From NCBI GenBank assembly GCA_902766395.1, contig CACXDL010000054.1, positions 1 through 62,831 on the forward strand: a stretch of 62,831 nt of DNA. Direction: 5' to 3'. The notes under the pieces were generated by a model. That model was not told where the DNA came from and did not search any database. It saw only the letters and a list, made by a program, of their open reading frames with translations. Of the stretch, positions 43,894 through 55,460 are shown one piece after another (within the stretch, counting starts at the first letter, position 1; each line of letters begins with the position of its first letter). Position numbers and translations under genes: made by a program. The DNA is from an uncultured bacterium (GTDB lineage Bacteria > Cyanobacteriota > Vampirovibrionia > Gastranaerophilales > Gastranaerophilaceae).

Positions 43894-45017
43894 TGAAAAA
43901 AATATTTATTGTAACAGGTGAATATTCCGGAGATATCCATGCTTCTAATGTCGTAAAAGAACTAAAAAAAATTAGTTCTGAATATATTATAGAAGGTATT
44001 GGCGGAGATAATATGAAAGCTCAGGGTGTTAAACTTTTTGAGCATATAAAAAACCTGTCTGCTGTCGGACTTTCTCCTAAAATAATATTTCATCATATAA
44101 ACCTTGGTAAAAAACTTGTATCTTATTTAAAAAACGAATATAAACCTGACTTGGTATTATTGATTGACTATGGCGGCTTTAATCTCGGAATTTCAAAATT
44201 TCTCAAAGAAGCAAGTATAAAAGTATTTTATTACATTCCGCCACAGGTATGGGCAAGCAGAAAATACAGAATAAAACGTATAAAAAAATATGTTGATAAA
44301 GTTCTTTGCATTTTTCCTTTTGAGGAAACGATGTATAAAGAATACGGCATAAATGTCCATTATTGCGGGCACCCGTTGATTGCACAATTACCTCCAAAGG
44401 CTAATAAAGCTGAATTTTTCAAAAAACATAATTTAGATCCTAAAAAAAAGCTGGTGTCTGTATTTCCTGGGTCAAGAATTTTTGAACTAAAGTATCTGAT
44501 GGATACTTTTAAAAAATCTGTTGATATTTTGAAAAAGAAACATTCGGAAATTCAGTTTTGTATGTCACAGGCTCCAAATTTATCTGATAGCACTTATAAT
44601 AAATTTTTAAAAGATTATGATATAAAAGTTATCAAGGGTGAAAATCAAGCTTTATTAAGTGTCTCAGATGCATTAATTTTAGCTTCAGGAACAGTAGCAC
44701 TGGAAGCATGTTTATATCAAACACCTATGCTTATTGCATACAAAGGGCCTTATTTGTTCTACTTGATATATTTAATGGTAAGATGTATCAAAAGAGTTTC
44801 CCTGCCAAATATAATTGAAGATAAATCTATAATTCCGGAATATATAGAAAATAAAGCCAATCCAAAAAATATTTCACAGAAAATAGAAGAAATATTGTAT
44901 GATGAAACATATCGAAATAATATGATCAATGAATTGGGACTTGTTAAAGAAAAATTATCACAGAGATTTTCTGCCCTCGAAGTCGCAAAAGAAATAGACA
45001 GGGAATTATTATCGTAA
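43893..45017 (+). CDS. lpxB: Lipid-A-disaccharide synthase
   Basis: 374 aa GT19 enzyme that joins lipid X and UDP-diacylglucosamine. The GExSGD motif (TGEYSGDIHASNVVKEL) is at the N-terminus; GHPL (YCGHPLIAQLPP) and FPGSR with the sugar-nucleotide region SGTVALEAC are conserved. It overlaps lpxI by one base and is the last gene of the envelope operon. Confidence 0.96.
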   Translation: MKKIFIVTGEYSGDIHASNVVKELKKISSEYIIEGIGGDNMKAQGVKLFEHIKNLSAVGLSPKIIFHHINLGKKLVSYLKNEYKPDLVLLIDYGGFNLGISKFLKEASIKVFYYIPPQVWASRKYRIKRIKKYVDKVLCIFPFEETMYKEYGINVHYCGHPLIAQLPPKANKAEFFKKHNLDPKKKLVSVFPGSRIFELKYLMDTFKKSVDILKKKHSEIQFCMSQAPNLSDSTYNKFLKDYDIKVIKGENQALLSVSDALILASGTVALEACLYQTPMLIAYKGPYLFYLIYLMVRCIKRVSLPNIIEDKSIIPEYIENKANPKNISQKIEEILYDETYRNNMINELGLVKEKLSQRFSALEVAKEIDRELLS

Positions 45018-45071
45018 TATAACTTAAGAAAGCATTGATATATAGCAATTTTCTCCATTTCTACTTTTTGT

Positions 45072-45077
45072 TATAAT
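45072..45077 (+). promoter_or_regulatory. -10 element of the 548-aa gene
   Basis: Perfect TATAAT 14 bases before the ATG; no convincing -35 and the spacing to the start is tight. Confidence 0.35.
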
Positions 45078-45090
45078 TGAAGGCAAAGCT

Positions 45091-46737
45091 ATGATAAATT
45101 CGGTAGGAACGGTAGAAATACAAAACAGGCGTAATTCTTTTGAAGAAGTAAGTCAAAATACTTCTGCCGAGAGATATTGGATAACTTCGCAAAATCTTCC
45201 TCAGGATAAACCACTTTTGGGTTCAATAAAAATTATGACACCTGAAAAAGCAAGAAAAACACACAATGCAAAGGCAATCGGAATTTCCATCGCTTCTGCA
45301 ACAATTTTAACTGCCGCAGGAGTATTTTTCTTTTTAAAAGGAGGTCCGAAAGGGTTAAGTAAAGGTTTAGAGGCTTTAAGAAATGTTTTGGAAGAAAGAA
45401 TCCAAAAATCTAAGTTAAATAACAATATTCCGCCAAAAGTTTTATCAACATACGAATTTATCATAAGAAATACAGATTCAATACTTAAAAGAGCGGAAGC
45501 AATAAATAATTACACAACAATCAAAGATTACTCGCTAAAAAAAATAATGTGTAATAAGAGCAATTCTTCTATTTTATCAAAATTGCATAGTGGTATAACA
45601 GAGATGTTTATGCGAATAGCAAAAAAAACTGTTATTTCTTCGTATAAAAATACCGAATCGATTTTTAAAGAAATTGGAGCGGTTACAGATAAAGCAAACG
45701 GCCGAATATTAAGTATGAAACTTCCTCCTGTTATAAAAATAAACAAAAAGGAAATGACTAAATACGAATTATTAGAAAAAATTACAGAGTCTAACAGTGA
45801 AATTTTAAGACTGTATAAAATGAATTTTTCACCACAAAAGGTGAACTCCAGATTTAAAAGATTACTCCATGCGGCACTTGATACTGAAAGAGAATTTGAT
45901 AAAAAAGGATTTTTCTGGTTTTTATCTAAAGATACATTGAAATCCTTTGTAGCAGAAAATTCCATGCTTGCAAAGAAAACAAAAATACAGTCAGAAATAA
46001 ACAGTTACAGACATGATTTGTCTTATTCACGAAGCGATATGCTTGAAGAAGCGGAAAAGAAAATTATAGAAATAACAAAAGAAGTAGATTACAAGGATAG
46101 CGAAAAACTACAGCTTTTACGCAATATCAAAATTGGATTTAAAGAACTGCAAAAATCTCAGGGAAGCGAAAAGGCTGCAGAAATAGAAAAATATATCACT
46201 AAAAACATCAGAGAATTAAAGAATAAGTTCAAAGATTCTTCTGCGGAAACTGTTCAAACCCTTAATGAATTGGTAGAGTTTAAAAATTTTAAACAGGGGA
46301 AAATTCAGGAATTACTTGAGATTTATAAAGAAGTATTACCACAAAAAGATTATGAAGAAGTTGAAAAAGCATTCAATATAGGAATAAAATCACTTGATAG
46401 TTCCATAAAAAAAGAAACAGAAGATTTTGTTAACAAATTAAGAGATTTAATTCTTGGCAGTGCTCCTACAGATATTATGGCAATGCTTTCCGGCGTCTTT
46501 ACATTGGGATTTTTCCTTGAAAAAGCAGAAGACTATAAAGAAAGAACAAACGTTGCACTTAAATATGGTATTCCTGCACTTGTTGGTATAGGAACTTCTC
46601 TATACGGTAATGCAAAATTATTTGCAGGTTCCAAATCTTTGGCATTTGGTGCAATTTCAATGTGGATAACAAATAAGATAGGTAATTACGCAAATAACAT
46701 GCTGCAAAAATACTGGAACAAAAACTCTGATAAATAA
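45091..46737 (+). CDS. Hypothetical membrane protein (548 aa)
   Basis: GAAGG precedes the ATG. A polar N-terminus, a membrane helix at about 62-82 (followed by a glycine/lysine-rich turn), a long charged helical core of about 350 residues, and a hydrophobic C-terminus (about 455-530) with two or three weak helices. The shape (anchors at both ends, large helical middle) recalls the 184-aa protein at 6727-7281 on a larger scale. Not recognised; no motifs. Confidence 0.7.
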   Translation: MINSVGTVEIQNRRNSFEEVSQNTSAERYWITSQNLPQDKPLLGSIKIMTPEKARKTHNAKAIGISIASATILTAAGVFFFLKGGPKGLSKGLEALRNVLEERIQKSKLNNNIPPKVLSTYEFIIRNTDSILKRAEAINNYTTIKDYSLKKIMCNKSNSSILSKLHSGITEMFMRIAKKTVISSYKNTESIFKEIGAVTDKANGRILSMKLPPVIKINKKEMTKYELLEKITESNSEILRLYKMNFSPQKVNSRFKRLLHAALDTEREFDKKGFFWFLSKDTLKSFVAENSMLAKKTKIQSEINSYRHDLSYSRSDMLEEAEKKIIEITKEVDYKDSEKLQLLRNIKIGFKELQKSQGSEKAAEIEKYITKNIRELKNKFKDSSAETVQTLNELVEFKNFKQGKIQELLEIYKEVLPQKDYEEVEKAFNIGIKSLDSSIKKETEDFVNKLRDLILGSAPTDIMAMLSGVFTLGFFLEKAEDYKERTNVALKYGIPALVGIGTSLYGNAKLFAGSKSLAFGAISMWITNKIGNYANNMLQKYWNKNSDK

Positions 46738-46809
46738 ATCATTAAATCCTTTAAAAATAGGATAACCCTTGTTATGTTTTTTGTTAAAATAAAACAAAAA
46801 GGGGAGAAT

Positions 46810-47832
46810 ATGACTATTACAATAAGAGAGAAACTCGAAAAACGTGAAGAACAATATTTGAGCGAATTTGCAACTAAATCGGCTCTATCAAAAGGCAGAA
46901 AACTTCCGGAAGAACAAAGCGAATTTAGAACAGATTTTCAAAGAGATCGTGACAGAATACTGCATTCAAAGGCTTTCCGAAGATTAAAACATAAAACTCA
47001 AGTATTTTTATCTCCTTTTGATGATCATTTCAGAACTCGCTTAACACACACTTTAGAAGTCTCCCAAATCGCAAGAACTATTTCCAGATCCTTAGACTTA
47101 AATGAGGATTTAACAGAGGCAATTGCTCTGGGACATGACTTGGGGCACACCCCTTTCGGGCATTGTGGAGAAGGAGTTCTTGACGAGTTACTGCCCGGTG
47201 GTTTCCACCACAATTTACAAAGTGTACGTGTTGTTGAAGTACTTGAGCATCTAAACCTTTGTCAAGAAACAATAGACGGTATAAAAACCCATACCTGGGG
47301 ATATGAGCCAACTACTCTTGAAGGAAAAGCCGTTCAACTCGCTGATAAAATTGCATATATAAATCATGATATAGAAGATTCTATCAGAGCAGGAGTTATA
47401 TCTGAAAGTGATTTACCTAAAGATTGTATTGACTTTTTCTCTTCAAATCAAAGCAAAAGATTAAATAAAATGATTTCTGAAATTGTTTATAATTCTCAAG
47501 GGAAAGCAGATGTAGCTATGAGCGAAGAAGGATGGGCATACACAACCAAACTGCGCAAATGGATGTTTGAAAATGTCTATATTGATTCTCCTGCAAAATT
47601 GGAAGAAAATAAAGCAAGAAATGTCATAAGAGAATTATTCTTTTTATATAAGAATATGCTCAAAGATGTATGCCCGGAAGATAAAGCTGAAAGAATCGTA
47701 ACAGACTACATTTCCGGAATGACAGATAGATATGCGATAGAAAGATTCAAACGTAATTTTATTCCGGAAGGTTTTCAAAACGGCACAAAAGACGATTATT
47801 TATTCCGTCTTGCAAATTTAGAAATGAAATAA
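46810..47832 (+). CDS. dgt: dGTP triphosphohydrolase-like HD protein
   Basis: 340 aa from ATG at 46810 (GGGGAG 3-8 bases upstream; the in-frame start at 46774 is less likely). The N-terminus [30 protein letters not shown], the [11 protein letters not shown] His, and [14 protein letters not shown] (HD plus HxxxxH) define the dGTPase family. Cleaves dGTP (or other dNTPs) to the nucleoside and triphosphate. Confidence 0.93.
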   Translation: MTITIREKLEKREEQYLSEFATKSALSKGRKLPEEQSEFRTDFQRDRDRILHSKAFRRLKHKTQVFLSPFDDHFRTRLTHTLEVSQIARTISRSLDLNEDLTEAIALGHDLGHTPFGHCGEGVLDELLPGGFHHNLQSVRVVEVLEHLNLCQETIDGIKTHTWGYEPTTLEGKAVQLADKIAYINHDIEDSIRAGVISESDLPKDCIDFFSSNQSKRLNKMISEIVYNSQGKADVAMSEEGWAYTTKLRKWMFENVYIDSPAKLEENKARNVIRELFFLYKNMLKDVCPEDKAERIVTDYISGMTDRYAIERFKRNFIPEGFQNGTKDDYLFRLANLEMK

Positions 47833-47846
47833 CAAAGGCAAAAGTT

Positions 47847-48716
47847 ATGGATATTCAGTACTTATCCGAATACTTAGAATACATTGATGTCGAAAAGGGT
47901 TTATCTATAAACACTGTAGAGGCCTATAAAAGTGATTTGTCTGATTTTATTGATTTTTGCCTTGAGAAAGGTATTTCTGATATAAATGAAATTGTCAGAA
48001 CCCATATGAATTCTTATATTATGAATTTGCGAGAACGTAACTTTAATCCGAGAAGTGTTGTAAGAAAAATCGCTTCAATAAGAGGTTTTTTCAGGTGGCT
48101 TGGTGCTAATGAATACATAAAAACAAATCCTGCTCAAACTTTGGAACAACCAAAACTCCCCAAAAAGTTGCCTAAAGTTATGACTATTGAAGAAATAAAG
48201 ACTATTTTTAGACAAGAATTGAACAGCACAGAACTGTTAATTGTCGAATTGTTGTATGATTGCGGTTTGAGAGTTTCTGAACTTGTTAATTTAACACTAA
48301 ACAGCATAGACATAAAATCAAAATACATACAGTGCTATGGTAAAGGTTCAAAAGAAAGAGTTATACCTTTTGGCAAAAAAGCGCAAGCGGCAATTTATGA
48401 ATATTTAAAAAAACGAGATTTAATAATTTTAAAAAATAAAATTTCCGATACAAAATATTTATTATTGCGTGATAACGGTAAAAGAATAACAAGACAGGAT
48501 GTATACAATTTTATAAGAAAGCAGGGAGAAAAAATCCATAAACATATCTCCCCACATACTCTTAGACATACATTTGCAACTCATTTGTTAGAAAATGGGG
48601 CAGATTTAAGAGTTGTCCAAGAATTATTAGGACATAGCGATGTTGCAACGACACAATTATATACACATATAACCAAAAAAAGGCTTAAAGAAGTTTATTT
48701 TGCAATCAATAAATAG
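47847..48716 (+). CDS. XerC/XerD-type tyrosine recombinase
   Basis: 289 aa, the size of chromosomal Xer. N-terminal core-binding domain and C-terminal catalytic domain with R142 (LRVSEL), K166 (YGKGSKER), H237 and R240 (HTLRH), H263 (LGHS) and Y272. Complete active site. It resolves chromosome dimers at dif. No phage or integron genes are near, so this is a housekeeping recombinase. 15 bases after dgt. Confidence 0.92.
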   Translation: MDIQYLSEYLEYIDVEKGLSINTVEAYKSDLSDFIDFCLEKGISDINEIVRTHMNSYIMNLRERNFNPRSVVRKIASIRGFFRWLGANEYIKTNPAQTLEQPKLPKKLPKVMTIEEIKTIFRQELNSTELLIVELLYDCGLRVSELVNLTLNSIDIKSKYIQCYGKGSKERVIPFGKKAQAAIYEYLKKRDLIILKNKISDTKYLLLRDNGKRITRQDVYNFIRKQGEKIHKHISPHTLRHTFATHLLENGADLRVVQELLGHSDVATTQLYTHITKKRLKEVYFAINK

Positions 48717-48734
48717 TCATGATATTATAAACTT

Positions 48735-50603
<1,869 letters not shown>

Positions 50604-50623
50604 TCAGAAAATGGAGATAAATT

Positions 50624-51787
50624 ATGGACATTAATGAATTAAGAAAAGAAAATGAATTAGTAGACTTATTTTGTAATTTGGCTGAAATACCATCCCCTTC
50701 GACAAAAGAAGAAAAGGTTTTAGATTGGATTTGCCAATATTGCAAAGAAAATAATTTAAACTGTGAACAAGATGACTACAAAAATATTTATATAAAGATC
50801 CCTGCGACTGATAAAACAAAGGAATCAATATTATTATCATCCCACGTTGATGTAATTGGAGATGATTCTCCTGTTATTCCTTTTCTTGACGGAGATTTAA
50901 TAAAAGCAAAAGGCAGAACACTTGGTGCAGACGATAAAGCAGGTGTTGCAAATGCCTTGTATTTTGGGAAGTACCTGGCACAAGATAAAAATTTAAAACA
51001 CGGAGGACTGGAAATACACTTTACGAGAGATGAAGAAGACGGAATGACAGGAATTAAAAACACAGACTTTAATAAAATAAATTCTAAATATGTACTTGTA
51101 TTAGATAGTGATGCATTAGGCCAATGCCTGGTTGCAGGAGCAAGTTATGTAATGGCAAATTTAGACCTTGAGGCTCCTAAAGGAGGCCATTCAGGTAATG
51201 ATATTGGTGATAAGACAAGAGAAAATGCTGCAAAATTAATTGCAGATTTGGTATCAGAATTACCTCAGGGGGCATACTACTGTGAAGACGGAAAAGTCGT
51301 TACATCTTGTAATATAGGAGGCATTCAAGCCGGTGACCTAAAAGTTACAAATGTTATAAATACCAGCGCGCATGCAACCTATTCTCTTAGAAGTTCTGAT
51401 AAAGCAAAAGAAGATGAACTTATCAATATGATGAAAGAAATTGTAGATAATTTCAACAAAAAGCACGAAGGAATTGCAAAAGCTGAAATTACATTTAAAG
51501 TAAAAATGCCAATGTTTGAAAAAAATACAGATCAATATTTACCGATATTATTCGAAACCGTAGCAAAAAAAATAGGAATAACACCTGAAATTTCATCTTT
51601 TCATGCTGGAGCTGAAACTCATATATACGCTAATAAAACAAATGCAAAGGGTGAAAGATTTTCTCCTTATTTAATTGGTCTTGCCACAGTTTGCAATATG
51701 CATTCGGCAAGAGAATATGTCGATTACAAAACAATGATTAAAGGTCAGGAATTATTAAAAGAATTTTTCAAAGCATATAATTCATAA
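50624..51787 (+). CDS. M20 family peptidase (PepT/tripeptidase-like)
   Basis: 387 aa, ATG with GGAG upstream. SSHVDVIGDD (His and Asp), TLGADDKAGVA (bridging Asp), TRDEEDGMTG (Glu pair), VLDSDA, and FHAGAETHIYANK (last His) give the full dinuclear zinc site of M20B peptidases. Releases N-terminal residues from tripeptides. Single gene with its own promoter. Confidence 0.9.
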   Translation: MDINELRKENELVDLFCNLAEIPSPSTKEEKVLDWICQYCKENNLNCEQDDYKNIYIKIPATDKTKESILLSSHVDVIGDDSPVIPFLDGDLIKAKGRTLGADDKAGVANALYFGKYLAQDKNLKHGGLEIHFTRDEEDGMTGIKNTDFNKINSKYVLVLDSDALGQCLVAGASYVMANLDLEAPKGGHSGNDIGDKTRENAAKLIADLVSELPQGAYYCEDGKVVTSCNIGGIQAGDLKVTNVINTSAHATYSLRSSDKAKEDELINMMKEIVDNFNKKHEGIAKAEITFKVKMPMFEKNTDQYLPILFETVAKKIGITPEISSFHAGAETHIYANKTNAKGERFSPYLIGLATVCNMHSAREYVDYKTMIKGQELLKEFFKAYNS

Positions 51788-51811
51788 AACATTAAATATT
51801 GTTAAAATTAC

Positions 51812-51840
51812 TGGGAATTATAACATTTTAAATGTATAAT
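51812..51840 (+). promoter_or_regulatory. Candidate promoter of the six-gene envelope system
   Basis: TATAAT at 51835-51840 with a weak -35 (TGGGAA at 51812-51817, 17-base spacer), 23 bases before the first gene. Confidence 0.4.
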
Positions 51841-51863
51841 TTTTTCAAAAGAAGGTAGGAAGT

Positions 51864-52142
51864 ATGACTCTCGCAATTCTTGTAATAATTTTATTTATCG
51901 TTTTTATATTATCAGTTATGGCTTTAAAAAAGTTTAATTTGAAAGGCTTTGGGATAATAATATCTATTTTTTGTCTGATAATTTCGGGATGGATATGTTT
52001 TAGTTTACCGAAAATGCATAAACCTTTTTCAATTGATATTATAGAATATCTTATTAAAATAAATGATGACGGTTCTATGACAACAACAAAACAGGTTACA
52101 AAAACAATAATAAAAGACGCAAATGAGGACATTAAAAAATGA
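51864..52142 (+). CDS. Envelope system gene 1: two-helix membrane protein
   Basis: 92 aa. Two N-terminal hydrophobic helices (about 3-20 and 28-47), then a short polar domain (KINDDGSMTTTKQVTK). AGGTAGGAAG before the ATG. Stop overlaps the next start by 4 bases (ATGA). No family recognised. First gene of the 51864-57609 run. Confidence 0.75.
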   Translation: MTLAILVIILFIVFILSVMALKKFNLKGFGIIISIFCLIISGWICFSLPKMHKPFSIDIIEYLIKINDDGSMTTTKQVTKTIIKDANEDIKK

Positions 52143-53179
52143 AAAAAATAATTGCCTTATTCATAACTTTTATCTTATTTAGTTCAAATGCAAGTTTTGC
52201 ATTTAGCGAATTATATTATCTGAAAAATACCACAGAAGCAGCAATAAAACCAATTGTTGAATCAAATTATTCTGACAGAAATTATAAAATAATAAAATAT
52301 AATCCTTACTATGCACAATCTCAGAAAAATGCACAGGATTATGCAGTAATTATACTGCAGCAAAGTGGTTCAAACATGTTTTATTACTACCAATCAAACG
52401 ATGATAAACGATTAAACAAAAGAATTTTGAAAGAAATCAAAAACAAAAATATTACATATGAGCAATCATACAATACAAATATAATAAGCATATATGACGA
52501 ATTAGCAAAAAAAGCAATGAATACCCAAACAACACAGAATTACGTATTCACAGAGCCAATTGCGCAGAACAATATTAATAGAACAGACGGTTATACCCAA
52601 ACAGTACCAAAACAAACTCCTAACACATTAAAAGGATATGTTGCTCAACTTGCTTCAGGAACAAAAATAAATGTTTATTTACAAAGTTCTATAAATACAG
52701 CAAGCGCAGTTGAAGGAGACAGAATAGTTGCTGTTTTGACATCAGATATAAGGTACAACGGCGTAACAGTATTTCCGCAGGGAAGTGTTGTTTATGGCAT
52801 ATTAACCAAAGCAAGACACGCAACATACGGTTCCAGAAACGGAAGAGTTGTAATTGATTTCAATCAAATAGTTACTCCGGACAATAAAACATACAACATT
52901 TCAACAGAAAAGATCGACTTTACGGTAACAAACGAAGGTAAAATCGGAAGAGTTGCTACTAATGTCGCTGTCGGTGCTATTGTTGGAGGTCTGACAGGTT
53001 TATTAGTCGGAGCACTGAGCGGGAATATCGGTTCCGCAGCTGCAATAGGCGCAGGAGTTGGGGCAGGAGGAGCCTTAATTGGCGGAACTGCTGAAAGAGG
53101 CGTTGATGCAGAAATTCCGTCTTTTACGGAAATGGAGTTAGAATTAACTTCTCCTGTAAGTGTGACAGTTAATTATTAA
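52139..53179 (+). CDS. Envelope system gene 2: secreted TrbI/VirB10-like protein with glycine zipper
   Basis: 346 aa, signal peptide (1-21). A polar N-terminal half, then 165-262, whose layout (SGTKINVYLQSS, FPQGSVVYGILT, VVIDFNQIVTPDNKTYNI) resembles the C-terminal beta domain of TrbI/VirB10-type conjugation proteins, then a glycine-zipper hydrophobic stretch (272-317, GAIVGGLTGLLVGALSG). VirB10 spans the envelope and forms an outer-membrane pore. The similarity is by pattern only, and the zipper could be a membrane-inserting or assembly segment. Confidence 0.7.
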   Translation: MKKIIALFITFILFSSNASFAFSELYYLKNTTEAAIKPIVESNYSDRNYKIIKYNPYYAQSQKNAQDYAVIILQQSGSNMFYYYQSNDDKRLNKRILKEIKNKNITYEQSYNTNIISIYDELAKKAMNTQTTQNYVFTEPIAQNNINRTDGYTQTVPKQTPNTLKGYVAQLASGTKINVYLQSSINTASAVEGDRIVAVLTSDIRYNGVTVFPQGSVVYGILTKARHATYGSRNGRVVIDFNQIVTPDNKTYNISTEKIDFTVTNEGKIGRVATNVAVGAIVGGLTGLLVGALSGNIGSAAAIGAGVGAGGALIGGTAERGVDAEIPSFTEMELELTSPVSVTVNY

Positions 53180-53188
53180 GGATAAAAG

Positions 53189-53851
53189 ATGAATAAAAGG
53201 CTGATTACAATAGGTTTTTTAATTTTAGGAATAGCACTTTTGGCAAAGTCCTTATTCTTCTTTGGCAAAAATATAAAAGTTGATGAATTTCACAAAGCAG
53301 CCGTTGTTTTTATTCTTGAATCCAGCGCATCAAATAAAAATAAATTAGCAGAAGAAATAAAATATATTAAATCTCTTTGTGCAATCTTAGATCCTGAAGA
53401 TTCTGTAAAAATAATTAAAACGGCCAATAGTTCATACCTGATATATGAAGGTAATCCAAGCGATGCAACAGGAATCTCAAAAGCAATAGAAACATACACA
53501 AAGGATAATACAAATTCAACTTCATATGGAGAAGCAATAAAAAAATCAGTTGAATATTCTCTGACTATGAAAAAAGACGGATATGTACCGGCAGTTGTTG
53601 TTGTCGGGAGTCTTGAAAATTCCGGAGATTATAAAAAGCAAATTAATTGGGATGTATTACCAAAAAATATACAAAAAACAAAAGATTATATCCCGGAATT
53701 GGCAATGATGTTTGTTTATGCGTCTCCGGAAAAACTTGATGAAGTTAAAACCAAATTAAACCCGATACTGGGAGAAAAAAAGCTGATAGTCGCAACAGAA
53801 GTTAATGTCGACAAAGCTAACAGAAGATTTTTAGATGCAATAGGACGATAA
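53189..53851 (+). CDS. Envelope system gene 3: membrane-anchored vWA-like protein
   Basis: 220 aa. N-terminal helix (about 5-26), then a Rossmann-like vWA fold: first strand AVVFILESSASNK, in which E44-S-S-A-S48 takes the place of the MIDAS DxSxS. The MIDAS Thr and last Asp are also replaced (STSYGEA, VVVVGSLEN). Metal binding is therefore likely lost or altered. vWA domains mediate protein-protein contacts in multi-protein assemblies. 9 bases after gene 2. Confidence 0.65.
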   Translation: MNKRLITIGFLILGIALLAKSLFFFGKNIKVDEFHKAAVVFILESSASNKNKLAEEIKYIKSLCAILDPEDSVKIIKTANSSYLIYEGNPSDATGISKAIETYTKDNTNSTSYGEAIKKSVEYSLTMKKDGYVPAVVVVGSLENSGDYKKQINWDVLPKNIQKTKDYIPELAMMFVYASPEKLDEVKTKLNPILGEKKLIVATEVNVDKANRRFLDAIGR

Positions 53852-53864
53852 AGGAGTAATATAT

Positions 53865-55460
53865 ATGTCATTTACAATTAGTTCAAAAAATAACGAAAAA
53901 ACTTTTAATGACAAAGATTTGGTAAATATAGGATCAAAGCCTAATTTTGATTATCAAATGAATGTCGGATTTGATTTTATGCTGACTATTCAGTATGATT
54001 CTTCTGCCGGCAAATGTGTGTTATTAAATCAATTTAACAATAAAAAATTTCTTTTTAAAGGAAAACCCATTCCTCAGAAACTGGATATAGATAAGGTTTG
54101 CAAAATAATGATTGAAGGCAGTGATGAATTTATAACAATCAAAGTTTCTCAGGTTGCAAATAGAAATGTTTCTCAGGAAAATTTGACAGAAGAAGACATC
54201 AAGGCTATATACGGAGATGATATAAATCCTGCAGCAAAGTTGAGAATAGAAAAAAGAAAAGCTGAACTCGAAGAAGCCAGAGTTTCTATAATAAAAGAAG
54301 TTGGCGCAACTATAAACAATTTAAAACATAAAATTTCAATGAACTCAAAAGGCGGGATATTACTTCATATTGCATTATTTTTAGCATCTTTTGTTTGCGC
54401 ATTTGGAGTTTCTAATTATTTAACAGGTTTGCCATTAAGCGATGCCGGTTCAGTCATACAAATGCCTACAAATATGAAATTGATATTTATATATGCAATT
54501 ATCGTCTACGGAGTAGGATTAACACTTAAACAAGGGGCATTTTTATATTTACAAAATCGCCTGGGTGAAGATACTACAACATCTAAAATTGCTGAAAAAT
54601 TTATGATAGTTCTCTCTACAATGTTTTTTATCGCTATATATCTGATAAATGTTTTGTATTACCTGACACCTAAAACAATATCTCTGTTTGCAGTATTTAT
54701 TTCGCTATTTTTTGTCGGAACCACTGCAACACTTGCTTTAGGATGCGGATATTTCAAAAATGCTAATACCGAAACCCGTAAAGAACTGGACGAATATGAA
54801 TACAGACAAGATTTTGAACATGTTATTAAAGAATATCAGCAATGGATCGAGAGATTTGTTAATACTTTAAGCAATACAAAAATCAGAAATGTAAAAGATA
54901 AACTATTCAATTTACAGTTAAAATCAATCGGAGAAATTGCACTGGGTATTATCACCGCACCGTTCCTTGCTTATGGTGTTTCAAACACTCTTGCAATGTG
55001 TTTCCCTGAAGCCGCTGGCTGGATAAGGATTTCAGGTTTGAGATTCAGTCCTATATTCCTGACCCTTGCCACATTTTTGATTATTTTCGCATTTTTCTCA
55101 TTTGTAAGTGCATTCACATCAAACAAGAAAATTCAGGCATCTAATGTTTTGAAACAAGACGGATTCAGCAACTACATTCAGCACGGAGTTGAAATTTACG
55201 GTCTTGAAGGAATTAAAAAACTTGATTCTGAAATGCGCAGATCATTTATAATCGCACTTGCAATTATATTTATAGAATTTTCAATGAACGTTTCCTTCTT
55301 TATGCAGGAAATGGGTTCAGATTTAGGTGGTTTGTTACTGAGTGGAGTTGCAGCATTAGTTCCGACGGCACTATTAATCGCTGAAACATTTATGCTGAGC
55401 CAAACACGATTTGAAACATTTGCTTGTGAAGAACTTATAGCTAAAATAGACAAAGACTAA
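53865..55460 (+). CDS. Envelope system gene 4: polytopic membrane protein with FHA-like N-terminal domain
   Basis: 531 aa. A beta-rich cytoplasmic head (1-96; VNIGSKPNFDYQMN looks like an FHA IGR-type strand), a charged linker (105-160), then about eight membrane helices (162-186, 204-230, 245-268, 270-295, 354-382, 392-418, 460-482, 486-512) with a cytoplasmic helical loop (302-350). Not recognised. Its stop shares one base with the next ATG. FHA-like is a hypothesis from the strand pattern. Confidence 0.65.
   Translation: MSFTISSKNNEKTFNDKDLVNIGSKPNFDYQMNVGFDFMLTIQYDSSAGKCVLLNQFNNKKFLFKGKPIPQKLDIDKVCKIMIEGSDEFITIKVSQVANRNVSQENLTEEDIKAIYGDDINPAAKLRIEKRKAELEEARVSIIKEVGATINNLKHKISMNSKGGILLHIALFLASFVCAFGVSNYLTGLPLSDAGSVIQMPTNMKLIFIYAIIVYGVGLTLKQGAFLYLQNRLGEDTTTSKIAEKFMIVLSTMFFIAIYLINVLYYLTPKTISLFAVFISLFFVGTTATLALGCGYFKNANTETRKELDEYEYRQDFEHVIKEYQQWIERFVNTLSNTKIRNVKDKLFNLQLKSIGEIALGIITAPFLAYGVSNTLAMCFPEAAGWIRISGLRFSPIFLTLATFLIIFAFFSFVSAFTSNKKIQASNVLKQDGFSNYIQHGVEIYGLEGIKKLDSEMRRSFIIALAIIFIEFSMNVSFFMQEMGSDLGGLLLSGVAALVPTALLIAETFMLSQTRFETFACEELIAKIDKD

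Noticed and set aside
47847-48716. Tyrosine recombinase as a prophage or integron integrase
   Set aside because: Size and motifs fit chromosomal Xer, and no phage, att-like duplication or cassette genes flank it.
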